A DNA stretch of 7,348 nt. Source: Acidimicrobiaceae bacterium (GTDB taxonomy: Bacteria; Actinomycetota; Acidimicrobiia; Acidimicrobiales; MedAcidi-G1). Position numbers and translations under genes: made by a program. Shown one piece after another: positions 1-5,607 of this stretch (within the stretch, counting starts at the first letter, position 1; every line of letters starts with the position of its first letter). Below the pieces are notes generated by a model that was not told the origin of the DNA, did no database searches, and saw nothing but the letters and a program-made list of their open reading frames with translations. The stretch spans positions 10,055-17,402 of the forward strand of contig PAXM01000027.1 in the NCBI GenBank assembly GCA_002714485.1, given 5' to 3'.

Positions 1-754
1 GGTGACGGACCACCGGGCACCGTGCGGCAGCCAATAGGCCCGCCAACTCGGGGCCAAAGCCGTCCTCGGCCGGCCCCGGAAGCCAGTAGGTCGCCGGACG
101 GCCCCCGTGGTGAGGGTCACCGAGCGACTCTGTCAGGGCGATGGCCCGGTCGACAGCCTTGCGGGGGATTGCCCGCACGGGGTGCACCACCAGCAGATCC
201 TCTCCTGAGGGGTCGAGACCCAGCCGGTGTCGGGTCACGTCACGGTCCCCAGTTGGAGGGTTGGGGTTGAAGCCATTGCGGATGGTCACCGCAGTAAGGC
301 CCCGGTCGGCCATCTGTCGTCGGGTCAGGTTGTTGATGGTGACGTGGCGCCATGCCGGATCATCGGGTGGCAGGTCGGTCACGTGGGCGAACCGGTCCCG
401 CTGCCACGGAGGGTCGTGGTGGTGGAGGATCGTTGGCCGTCCCCGCAGCACGTCGGCCACTGCGTGGGAGGCCGACGGGTTCAACGGGATGGTGCAAAGG
501 TTTTCCACCACCACGAGGTCGGCGCCCCCCAGTGCCTCGGTCAGCATCCCGGCGTCGGGTGGTCCCGGTTCGCCGATGCCGATCCCGTTTACGATCCGGA
601 CCGGTCGGGGGTCGTCCCAGCCGGGTTCGACCCCACCGGCCACCCAGTCGACGTCAAAGCCAAGGACGGCGAGGGCGTCGGCCCAAAGTCGAGCCACCAC
701 CGACACGCCGTCGGTGGGTCCGAACCGGAAGGAGATGATGGTGCAGCGAGCCAT
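1..754 (-). CDS. GT4-like glycosyltransferase, C-terminal part cut by left edge
   Basis: This minus-strand frame stays open for 251 codons from an ATG at 754-752 to the window edge, so the 3' part is missing. The translation looks like a GT-B fold retaining glycosyltransferase of the GT4 type. The N-terminal segment has TIISFRFGPTDGVSVVA, a glycine-containing loop followed by a helix and a GFDVDWVAG strand. In the middle are ILHHHDPPWQR and INNLTRRQMADRG, then TIRNGFNPNPP, equivalent to the usual 'vipNG' linker. The second domain opens with LLVVHPVRAIPRK, matching the 'vGRl..rKg' sugar-nucleotide side. No signal peptide or membrane segment is seen, so it is probably cytoplasmic. It is divergent from a glucosylglycerate/mannosylglycerate-type hydrolase, which suggests synthesis of a glycerate glycoside or related solute. 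The family is fairly sure; donor and acceptor are inferred from the neighbour only. The start is supported by GGGAGG just upstream. Confidence 0.82.
   Translation of the reverse strand, partial: MARCTIISFRFGPTDGVSVVARLWADALAVLGFDVDWVAGGVEPGWDDPRPVRIVNGIGIGEPGPPDAGMLTEALGGADLVVVENLCTIPLNPSASHAVADVLRGRPTILHHHDPPWQRDRFAHVTDLPPDDPAWRHVTINNLTRRQMADRGLTAVTIRNGFNPNPPTGDRDVTRHRLGLDPSGEDLLVVHPVRAIPRKAVDRAIALTESLGDPHHGGRPATYWLPGPAEDGFGPELAGLLAAARCPVVRH
729..734 (+). promoter_or_regulatory. Shine-Dalgarno that decides the hydrolase start
   Basis: AAGGAG is followed by ATGATGGTG. Spacing is 6 bases to the GTG at 741 and only 3 to the ATG at 738, so GTG 741 fits best. It lies inside the divergent glycosyltransferase coding sequence, antisense to its first codons. 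Confidence 0.6.
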
Positions 755-1967
755 GGTCCTCCCGGGTCCGGTTGACGATGAATTGGCGGCCGTCGTGCGC
801 TCGATGATGGACGACCACTGGGTGCCGGAAGGGTACGCAGCCCCCAACTCGTTGGTCTACCCGTGGCAGTGGCTATGGGACTCGTGCTTCCACGTCCTGG
901 TGTGGTTGGCCCTCGGTGACGTCGATCGGTCGCAGCGGGAGCTTGCGGTGGCACTCACTCCACAGGTGTCTTCCGGGTTCGTGCCCCACATGCACTATGT
1001 CCGCCAGCCCGGATTCCACGAGGACCTCTGGGGGCGTCGGAACGGTTCGTCGATCACCCAGCCGCCCATGTATGGCCATGCAGTGGCTGAGCTCGCCCGT
1101 GCCGGGTATGCCCCCGACGACGACGTGGTCGATCGGGCCGCCGCCGGGCTGTGGTTCTTGCTACGGGGTCGCCGTCGCGATCCGTCAGGCCTCGTTCGGG
1201 TCTCTCATCCATGGGAAACCGGAGCCGATAACTCGCCCCGCTGGGACGACCACTGCCACGGGGGCTTCGAGGTAGAGCGGTGGCGGATGGTAAAGAACCG
1301 ACTGGTGTCGACCATCGAGACGGGACCCGATGGTGAGGCGTTGGCCAACCCGGTCTTCGAGGTGGCGCCCGCCGGCTTCAACGCGCTGGTGGCCTTCAAC
1401 GCTCGGGAGCTCGCGTCGGTCACCTGCGACGACGAGTTGGCTGCCGCCGCGGATGGGCTGGCCGACGCTTTGGCGGACCGGTGGGACGATCAACTGGGGA
1501 CCTGGGTCGACGCCGGGCCGGCAACCGGCCCAGTAGCAGGGCCAGGAGCTGGCGGTTCGGAACGGTTCCGGACGTTGGACGCCCTGTTGCCGTTGTTGGT
1601 TGAGGAAGACGCCCAACGGGCCGATCGGGTAATTGACCAGTTGCTGGACCCGGCGGCCCATGGTGGGCCGGCGGGACCGAGTGGCGTCCATCGTGGTGAG
1701 TCGGTTTTCGACCCGGACGCCTACTGGCGGGGGCCGGTATGGCCCCAGTTGGCCTATCTGATGGTGCAGGCCGTGGCGCCCCACTCCACGGTGGCCGCCG
1801 AGGTTCTGGCCCGGAACACGGTGGCCGGGGCGTGGGCCTCGGGCATGGCCGAGTACTGGAACCCCGACACCGGTGCCGGGCTGGGCGCCGCCCCACAGTC
1901 GTGGACCGGCCTGGCCCTCGTGCTGTTCCGTCGACAGGGCGACGGGAGACCTGAGGGAGGGAGATAG
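741..1967 (+). CDS. GH63-type glucosylglycerate/mannosylglycerate hydrolase
   Basis: About 408 residues, close to the roughly 420-450 of characterised bacterial enzymes of this type (Mgh of Thermus and Rubrobacter, GgH of Mycolicibacterium hassiacum). These fold as an (alpha/alpha)6 barrel and hydrolyse glucosyl- or mannosylglycerate to sugar plus glycerate in the cytoplasm. Recognisable motifs in order: YPWQWLWDSCFH (Asp47), SITQPPMYGHAV, WETGADNSPRWDDH with the likely catalytic acid Asp163, AGFNALVAFN, YWRGPVWPQLAYL, and AEYWNPDTGAGLG with the likely catalytic base Glu371, then PQSWTGLAL. No signal peptide. The frame is open back to 141, but that upstream part is antisense to the glycosyltransferase and carries no family motifs. 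GTG 741 (or ATG 738) follows AAGGAG; ATG 753 is possible. A start at ATG 804 would clip the first family-like helix (DDELAAVVRSM). Exact substrate is not certain; other small glucosides or mannosides are possible. Confidence 0.9.
   Translation: MQRAMVLPGPVDDELAAVVRSMMDDHWVPEGYAAPNSLVYPWQWLWDSCFHVLVWLALGDVDRSQRELAVALTPQVSSGFVPHMHYVRQPGFHEDLWGRRNGSSITQPPMYGHAVAELARAGYAPDDDVVDRAAAGLWFLLRGRRRDPSGLVRVSHPWETGADNSPRWDDHCHGGFEVERWRMVKNRLVSTIETGPDGEALANPVFEVAPAGFNALVAFNARELASVTCDDELAAAADGLADALADRWDDQLGTWVDAGPATGPVAGPGAGGSERFRTLDALLPLLVEEDAQRADRVIDQLLDPAAHGGPAGPSGVHRGESVFDPDAYWRGPVWPQLAYLMVQAVAPHSTVAAEVLARNTVAGAWASGMAEYWNPDTGAGLGAAPQSWTGLALVLFRRQGDGRPEGGR
758..763 (-). promoter_or_regulatory. Shine-Dalgarno of the minus-strand glycosyltransferase
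   Basis: On the minus strand GGGAGG stands three bases before the ATG at 754-752. The spacing is short but the match is good. The site lies inside the coding sequence of the divergent hydrolase, so the glycosyltransferase mRNA must begin within that gene. Confidence 0.5.
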
Positions 1968-1970
1968 GGC

Positions 1971-2594
1971 CTAGAGACGGGAACCGGCCGCCGTCCCCAC
2001 TAGGTCGGCGCCGTCGGGTCGGTGGACGAAGCAGTGGATACCGCGGAACACGGCCCGGTCGTGTTCGAAGTCGGTCCTCGAGGGGGTCAGATAGCCCAAC
2101 TCGAGTTCTGAGAGTTCGAAGATGATGCCGACGAAGTCGGCGAACGCCGCGTAGCACTCGGCTCGTGCGTAGGCCTCCATCTCCCGGTCACCCGGCCACG
2201 GCGCACCGGGCCGGGCTGGGTGGGTGGTGCGTAGGTAGATCTCGTGCTGGTGAGGCCCACCGCAGGGAACCCGGGTGTCGATGGCGACCTGCCGGTCGTC
2301 CTTCACCCAGGCGTAACTGTTGAAGCAGGCACCCGACTCCAGATCGTGAAGGTTCACCACCTCACCGACCCAGTCGGGAATCTCGTCGTCGGCTAGAGAC
2401 GGTCGGACCTCGACCATTGTGGTGGTGGCGCCGATCGACCCATCATCGGCAGCCTCCTCGTCCCGTGTATCGGCGGTCCCAAGGTCAGTCCCGCTCCCGC
2501 AGCCGGTGACCGACGTCAGGAGGATCAGGACCCCTGCCAGTCCCAAAAGGCGGCCCGGTAGACGGCCTAGAAGGCGACATGGAGCGTCGGGCAT
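1971..2594 (-). CDS. Secreted lipoprotein with Septum_form-like domain
   Basis: A 207-residue protein starting at ATG 2594-2592. It has a lipoprotein signal: arginines in the n-region (residues 7-15), a hydrophobic stretch LLGLAGVLILLTSV, and a lipobox VTGC with the lipidated cysteine at 32. An acidic, low-complexity linker (about 33-75) follows. The C-terminal domain (about 85-190) resembles Pfam Septum_form (PF13845): SGACFNSY (Cys90), RVPCGGPHQHEIY (Cys111, the usual PH..E.Y), PWPGDREMEAYARAECYAAF (Cys147) and FRGIHCFV (Cys188). Four cysteines in the exported domain suggest two disulfides. The family is common in actinobacteria, but despite its name the molecular role is poorly known. It converges on the hydrolase with a 3-base gap and diverges from ccmA. 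The frame is open much further upstream, but that part is antisense to ccmA and would bury the signal peptide. Confidence 0.85.
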   Translation of the reverse strand: MPDAPCRLLGRLPGRLLGLAGVLILLTSVTGCGSGTDLGTADTRDEEAADDGSIGATTTMVEVRPSLADDEIPDWVGEVVNLHDLESGACFNSYAWVKDDRQVAIDTRVPCGGPHQHEIYLRTTHPARPGAPWPGDREMEAYARAECYAAFADFVGIIFELSELELGYLTPSRTDFEHDRAVFRGIHCFVHRPDGADLVGTAAGSRL

Positions 2595-2600
2595 GGGGTC

Positions 2601-2606
2601 AGGGTA
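2601..2606 (-). promoter_or_regulatory. Putative -10 box of a leaderless lipoprotein promoter
   Basis: Read on the minus strand, TACCCT matches the actinobacterial TANNNT -10 consensus. Six bases (GACCCC) separate it from the lipoprotein ATG, which would put the transcription start at or next to the A of the start codon. No convincing Shine-Dalgarno lies before this ATG, in keeping with a leaderless mRNA. No clear -35 box is seen. Confidence 0.4.
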
Positions 2607-2617
2607 CGACCGCCCGG

Positions 2618-2623
2618 TACCGT
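2618..2623 (+). promoter_or_regulatory. Putative -10 box of a leaderless ccm operon promoter
   Basis: TACCGT matches TANNNT and is followed by six bases (GGCGGG) and the GTG chosen as the ccmA start at 2630. This mirrors the lipoprotein side. It sits in an 8-base palindrome CGGTACCG (2615-2622). No -35 match is obvious. The assignment is by position and consensus only. Confidence 0.4.
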
Positions 2624-2629
2624 GGCGGG

Positions 2630-3346
2630 GTGTCGGTGGTCGAGTTGCGTGCCGCGGTCGCGCTGCTGGGCCGTTTTCCCGCCCTCTCTGGGGTGGACCT
2701 GACGATCCACGCCGGTGAGACGATCCTCCTACGGGGCCCCAACGGTGCCGGCAAGACGACCCTTCTGCATCTGTGCGCCGGTCTGCTACGCCCCGAGTCG
2801 GGCTCGGTTCAGGTACTCGACCACGACCTGACCGACAGCGCCGGCCGTCGGTCAGTACGGCGCCGGGTGGCCCTGCTGGGGCATACCACCGCGTTGTACG
2901 AGGACCTGACAGTGGGAGAGAACCTGAGGTTCTGGGCAAGGGCTGCCGGCCTCTCGGCTGTCGAAGCCGACCGTCGACTCGACGATGCCCGGAAGCGCCT
3001 CGAGGTGTCGGACCGACTTGTTGACCAGCCGGTCCATACATTGTCGGCTGGCCAGCGACGCCGGACGTCGTTGGCGGCCCTGTTAGCCCGCCGACCGGAC
3101 CTGTGGCTGCTGGACGAGCCGCACGCTGGCCTCGACCAGTCGGGGCGCGACCTCGTGGACGGCCTGATCGGTGACGCGGTGGCCGCTGGCGGCACCGTGG
3201 TGGTGTCCTCCCACGAACTGGACCGGGTCGCGGCGTTGTCGCCGCGAATGGTGACGCTGGCAGGCGGCGCCGTCGTCGATGGGTCAGGGGCGGACGTACC
3301 TACTCCGGTCACGGAGCCATCCATAGGGCAGGAAAACAGCCGATGA
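2630..3346 (+). CDS. ccmA: Cytochrome c maturation ABC transporter ATPase CcmA
   Basis: ATP-binding subunit of the CcmAB transporter, which powers release of holo-CcmE from CcmC in System I cytochrome c biogenesis. It acts on the cytoplasmic face of the membrane. It is 238 residues with all ABC motifs: Walker A GPNGAGKTT at about 36-44, the signature LSAGQRRR at 138-145 (A instead of the common G, with Q and R as in CcmA), Walker B LWLLDEP at 158-164 with the D-loop AGLD after it, and the H-loop VVVSSHEL with His195. The tail beyond residue 215 is not conserved ABC sequence. GTG 2630 gives the normal short N-terminus; GTG 2636 is equally possible, with GGCGGGG upstream. ATG 2579 has a weak AAGG but adds 17 arginine-rich residues that overlap the divergent lipoprotein, so it is less likely. 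The stop overlaps the ccmB start (ATGA). Confidence 0.92.
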   Translation: MSVVELRAAVALLGRFPALSGVDLTIHAGETILLRGPNGAGKTTLLHLCAGLLRPESGSVQVLDHDLTDSAGRRSVRRRVALLGHTTALYEDLTVGENLRFWARAAGLSAVEADRRLDDARKRLEVSDRLVDQPVHTLSAGQRRRTSLAALLARRPDLWLLDEPHAGLDQSGRDLVDGLIGDAVAAGGTVVVSSHELDRVAALSPRMVTLAGGAVVDGSGADVPTPVTEPSIGQENSR

Positions 3347-4026
3347 GCGCCCTACGGGTCGTACTGCGCGACATCCGGTTGGTGGCTGCCCGAGACCTGC
3401 GGATCGAGGCCCGGTCGCGAGTAGTGCTCGACCAGGTGCTGCCCTTCGCCGTACTCGTCTTGGTGTTGTTCGGTTTCGCCCTGGACGCCGACCACCGCAC
3501 CCTGCGGACCTTCGCTCCCGGGTTGTTCTGGGTGGCCGTGTTGTTAAGCGCCCTGCTGGCCGTCCAGCGGTCGGCCACCCTAGATGCCGCCGACGGCACC
3601 GGTAACGCCCTACGGATGTCTGGCCTCCCACCGGTGGCCCGTTACCTAGGGCGTGCAGCCGCAGTGCTCGTACAGCTCCTGGTGCTAGAGGCGGTCCTGG
3701 TTGGCGGCTTGGTCGTGCTCTACGGGGTGTCGGTGGGGGACTGGTTGCTCCTGGGGGTGGCAGGCGTCGTGGCCGGGGTCGCCGTGGCCGCCGCCGGTAC
3801 CCTCTACGGCGCGTTGGCCTCGGGGCTGGGAGCGCGGGATACCCTCCTGCCGGTCCTGGTGCTCCCGGTGCTGGCGCCGGTGCTGATCGGGGCCACCCGG
3901 GCGTTCGACGACGCCCTCGGTTCTGCGGCGGTCGACGGCTGGGCATGGACCGGCCTGCTGGCCATCGCCGCCCTGGTCCTCACCGTGGTCGGCGCGTCGG
4001 CCCACGGCGCGCTGGTCGAGGACTGA
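3343..4026 (+). CDS. ccmB: Cytochrome c maturation transporter permease CcmB
   Basis: A 227-residue integral membrane protein, about the usual length for CcmB, which pairs with CcmA. A short amphipathic N-terminus with ARDLRIEARSR, characteristic of the family, comes first. Six hydrophobic segments follow at roughly 32-47, 56-75, 101-127, 132-157, 167-188 and 200-220. The segment RDTLLPVLVLPVLAPVLIGA matches the conserved CcmB 'llp.L.lPl.iPvlI' stretch and is the best single family marker; LLAVQRS near residue 75 is another. Its ATG overlaps the ccmA stop as ATGA, with AGGA at 3330-3333 inside ccmA as the ribosome site, so the two subunits are probably translationally coupled. Assignment rests on position, topology and motif. 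Confidence 0.92.
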   Translation: MSALRVVLRDIRLVAARDLRIEARSRVVLDQVLPFAVLVLVLFGFALDADHRTLRTFAPGLFWVAVLLSALLAVQRSATLDAADGTGNALRMSGLPPVARYLGRAAAVLVQLLVLEAVLVGGLVVLYGVSVGDWLLLGVAGVVAGVAVAAAGTLYGALASGLGARDTLLPVLVLPVLAPVLIGATRAFDDALGSAAVDGWAWTGLLAIAALVLTVVGASAHGALVED

Positions 4027-4028
4027 TC

Positions 4029-4033
4029 AGGAG
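4029..4033 (+). promoter_or_regulatory. Shine-Dalgarno of ccmC
   Basis: AGGAG lies five bases before the ccmC ATG, in the 12-base gap after ccmB, the only true gap inside the operon. It fixes the ccmC start. Confidence 0.6.
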
Positions 4034-4038
4034 CCCCG

Positions 4039-4860
4039 ATGACCGTTGAACCAACGATCGCCGCATCCACACGTGACAACACCGGTTCGCGCGGTTCGCG
4101 TCTACTCGGTGCGGCCACCATCGTGGGGCTTGGCGTGCTGGGCGTGCTGGCGTTCGTGCTAACCGATGCCGACGTACGGATCCACCCCACCACTGGTGAG
4201 GAGTTCGGCCAGTTCGACGCCGTCCGACTGCTCTACGTGCACGTGCCCCTGGCCGTCATGACCTATGTGGCCTTCGGACTGTGCGCAGTGGCCAGCCTGG
4301 GTGTGCTGATCCGCAAGACGCCATGGTGGGACGTCACGGCCCACGCAGCGGCCGAGGTAGGCACCGTGTTCTGCGGACTGGTCCTGATCACCGGGTCCAT
4401 TTGGGGGCGACCGGTGTGGAACACCTGGTGGGAGTGGGGAGACGTCCGGCTCATGACCACGCTGGTGCTGTTCCTCATGTTCGCCGGATACCTGGCCCTA
4501 CGTCGGACCACGGGGGACCCGCGTTCAATGTCGCGCCGCGCCGCCGTGGTGGCTCTGGTCGCCGTACTGGACATCCCGTTGGTCAACCGGTCTGTGGAGT
4601 GGTGGGAAAATCGGACACTCCACCAGCAGTCCACCCTCAACGACCTCAAGATCGAGGACCTTACGTTGTTCACGTTGATGCTGGGATTCCTGATAATGGG
4701 CATGGTGCTGGCCTGGTTGCTGCTGCACCGCTTCCGGGTCGGCTGGCTGGAGCGGGCTGCCCTGGACCATTCGGTGGCTGTGGCCATCGTCGAGCGTCGG
4801 GCCGAGACCTCCGAGGCCGAGGTTCGACGCTCGGTGGGCGAGACGGAAGACCGGTCATGA
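4039..4860 (+). CDS. ccmC: Heme handling protein CcmC
   Basis: CcmC binds heme at its external face through a tryptophan-rich WWD domain and two flanking histidines, and with CcmD attaches heme to CcmE. The 273-residue product has six hydrophobic segments (about 22-42, 66-90, 104-121, 139-155, 167-183, 207-230). The first conserved histidine is in LYVHVPLAVMTY (His68) and the second in VEWWENRTLHQ (His195), both in the expected positions. The WWD motif at 122-140 is altered: it reads WWEWGDVRL where the family norm is WWxWDxRLT, so a glycine (134) is inserted, Thr is replaced by Met139, and WG is WN at 127-128. A charged tail of about 40 residues after the last membrane segment makes it longer than typical proteins of about 245 residues. 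Its stop overlaps the ccmD start as ATGA. Confidence 0.93.
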   Translation: MTVEPTIAASTRDNTGSRGSRLLGAATIVGLGVLGVLAFVLTDADVRIHPTTGEEFGQFDAVRLLYVHVPLAVMTYVAFGLCAVASLGVLIRKTPWWDVTAHAAAEVGTVFCGLVLITGSIWGRPVWNTWWEWGDVRLMTTLVLFLMFAGYLALRRTTGDPRSMSRRAAVVALVAVLDIPLVNRSVEWWENRTLHQQSTLNDLKIEDLTLFTLMLGFLIMGMVLAWLLLHRFRVGWLERAALDHSVAVAIVERRAETSEAEVRRSVGETEDRS

Positions 4861-5015
4861 CCCACGTGGGCTATCTGGTAGCCGGTTGGGGCATCACGCT
4901 GGGGACGTTGGGGATCTACGCCTTCCGTCTAGTGAGGCGGGGCCGAAACTTGAGTGCCCGGGTGCCCGACGCCCATCGACGCTGGCTCGAGGACCAGGGA
5001 CCTAACGGTGCCTGA
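4857..5015 (+). CDS. ccmD: Small membrane protein CcmD
   Basis: A 52-residue product beginning at ATG 4857, overlapping the ccmC stop by four bases. GGAAG seven bases upstream can serve as the ribosome site. It has one hydrophobic segment (about residues 5-23) followed by a basic patch RLVRRGR and a short polar tail, the usual layout of CcmD: one membrane pass with a positive cytoplasmic tail. CcmD stabilises the CcmC-CcmE complex and is needed for release of holo-CcmE. Sequence similarity in this family is weak, so the call rests on size, topology and its place between ccmC and ccmE. The frame is open much further upstream inside ccmC, which is only a shadow. Confidence 0.82.
   Translation: MTHVGYLVAGWGITLGTLGIYAFRLVRRGRNLSARVPDAHRRWLEDQGPNGA
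4996..5000 (+). promoter_or_regulatory. Shine-Dalgarno that decides the ccmE start
   Basis: AGGGA is seven bases before GTG 5008, inside the end of ccmD. It favours this GTG over the upstream in-frame GTG at 4954. Confidence 0.5.
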
Positions 5016-5607
5016 TCCCGGGGACGGCGTCGACGGCGTCGACCTGACGCCGGCTCCGACCCGACTGGCCGATGGATCCGGGTCCGGAACCGGTCGCCGC
5101 CGGCTAGGACCGATCCTGCTGGTCTTGGTGCTGGCGGTTGCCTTGGCGGCCGTCCTGTTTCGCAGTCTCGGAGATGCGGCGCTGTTCTTCTACGAGGTAG
5201 ACCGGGCCGTCGAACTCCGACCCGAACTCGACGAAGCCCGCTTCCGGGTGGTCGGAACCCCGCAGCCGGGCCTACTGGAAGTCGAGGTGGACGGCGAGGC
5301 GGCGGTGGCGTTCACCCTATGTGCAGCGGACGTCCTAGCTGACGTCGTGCACGTCGGTGATCCGGCCGAACTGTTCCAGCCCGGCGTGCCAGTGGTCCTT
5401 CAGGGGTCGTGGGTTCGCGGGTCGGTCCCCGTCGGGCTCGTCGATCCCGCTGACGATGGCTGGCACCTCCGCACCGATCACATGGTGGTCAAGCACGACA
5501 ACGACTACCGGGGTGACGGTGCCGAGTTGACGCCCTGCGGCGTCCCGTCCAGTGAGAGGTCCCAGGAGGAGGCGGACGAGGGGTCCGCCACCGCGATGGG
5601 CGGATGA
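5008..5607 (+). CDS. ccmE: Periplasmic-type heme chaperone CcmE
   Basis: CcmE carries heme covalently bound to a histidine between CcmC and CcmF. The 199-residue product from GTG 5008 has a polar N-terminus of about 32 residues, a single membrane anchor at about 33-51, and an external beta-rich domain. The heme-binding element is intact: VVKHDNDY with His163 and Tyr167, the HxxxY form rather than the CxxxY variant of some lineages. ELFQPGVPVVLQG matches the family's 'dlF.eGq.Vv..G'. The usual 'R.GG.V..GS' strand is hard to see (RFRVVGTPQPG instead), so the first half is divergent. It carries Cys105 and Cys177 and ends in an acidic tail with ERSQEEADEG. A 9-base direct repeat GGCGTCGAC occurs twice at 5026-5043, giving GVDGVD. 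The gene overlaps ccmD by eight bases and ccmF by four. Confidence 0.9.
   Translation: MPDPGDGVDGVDLTPAPTRLADGSGSGTGRRRLGPILLVLVLAVALAAVLFRSLGDAALFFYEVDRAVELRPELDEARFRVVGTPQPGLLEVEVDGEAAVAFTLCAADVLADVVHVGDPAELFQPGVPVVLQGSWVRGSVPVGLVDPADDGWHLRTDHMVVKHDNDYRGDGAELTPCGVPSSERSQEEADEGSATAMGG
5026..5043 (+). repeat. Two tandem copies of a 9-base unit in ccmE
   Basis: GGCGTCGAC occurs twice without spacing and in frame, encoding GVD twice in the polar N-terminal tail of CcmE. It probably reflects slippage in an unconstrained region; no regulatory role is claimed. Confidence 0.7.

Noticed and set aside
141..740. Upstream in-frame extension of the hydrolase by 200 residues
   Set aside because: The region is the antisense of a glycosyltransferase with clear motifs on the minus strand. 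The extension is low-complexity, Arg/Ser/Pro-rich and has no family similarity.
1974..2000. Possible hairpin (GACGG with CCGTC) just past the hydrolase stop
   Set aside because: Short stem, no T-run on either strand, and it lies inside the lipoprotein coding region; expected by chance at this GC.
1420..2157. Minus-strand open frame of 245 codons across the hydrolase and lipoprotein genes
   Set aside because: The composition is Arg/Pro-rich as expected for an antisense frame in high-GC DNA, and it overlaps two genes with good motifs.
2595..3041. Upstream extension of the lipoprotein frame on the minus strand
   Set aside because: It is antisense to ccmA, is rich in Arg, Pro and Gly, and would place the lipoprotein signal in the middle of the protein.
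3284..3946. Minus-strand open frame of 220 codons opposite ccmB
   Set aside because: Arg/Pro-rich shadow of ccmB; no motif, no ribosome site of note.
4263..4865. Minus-strand open frame of 200 codons opposite ccmC
   Set aside because: Ser/Thr/Arg-rich shadow; ccmC on the other strand is well supported.
4954..5007. Longer ccmE start at GTG 4954
   Set aside because: It adds 18 residues overlapping ccmD and lacks a ribosome site as good as AGGGA before GTG 5008.
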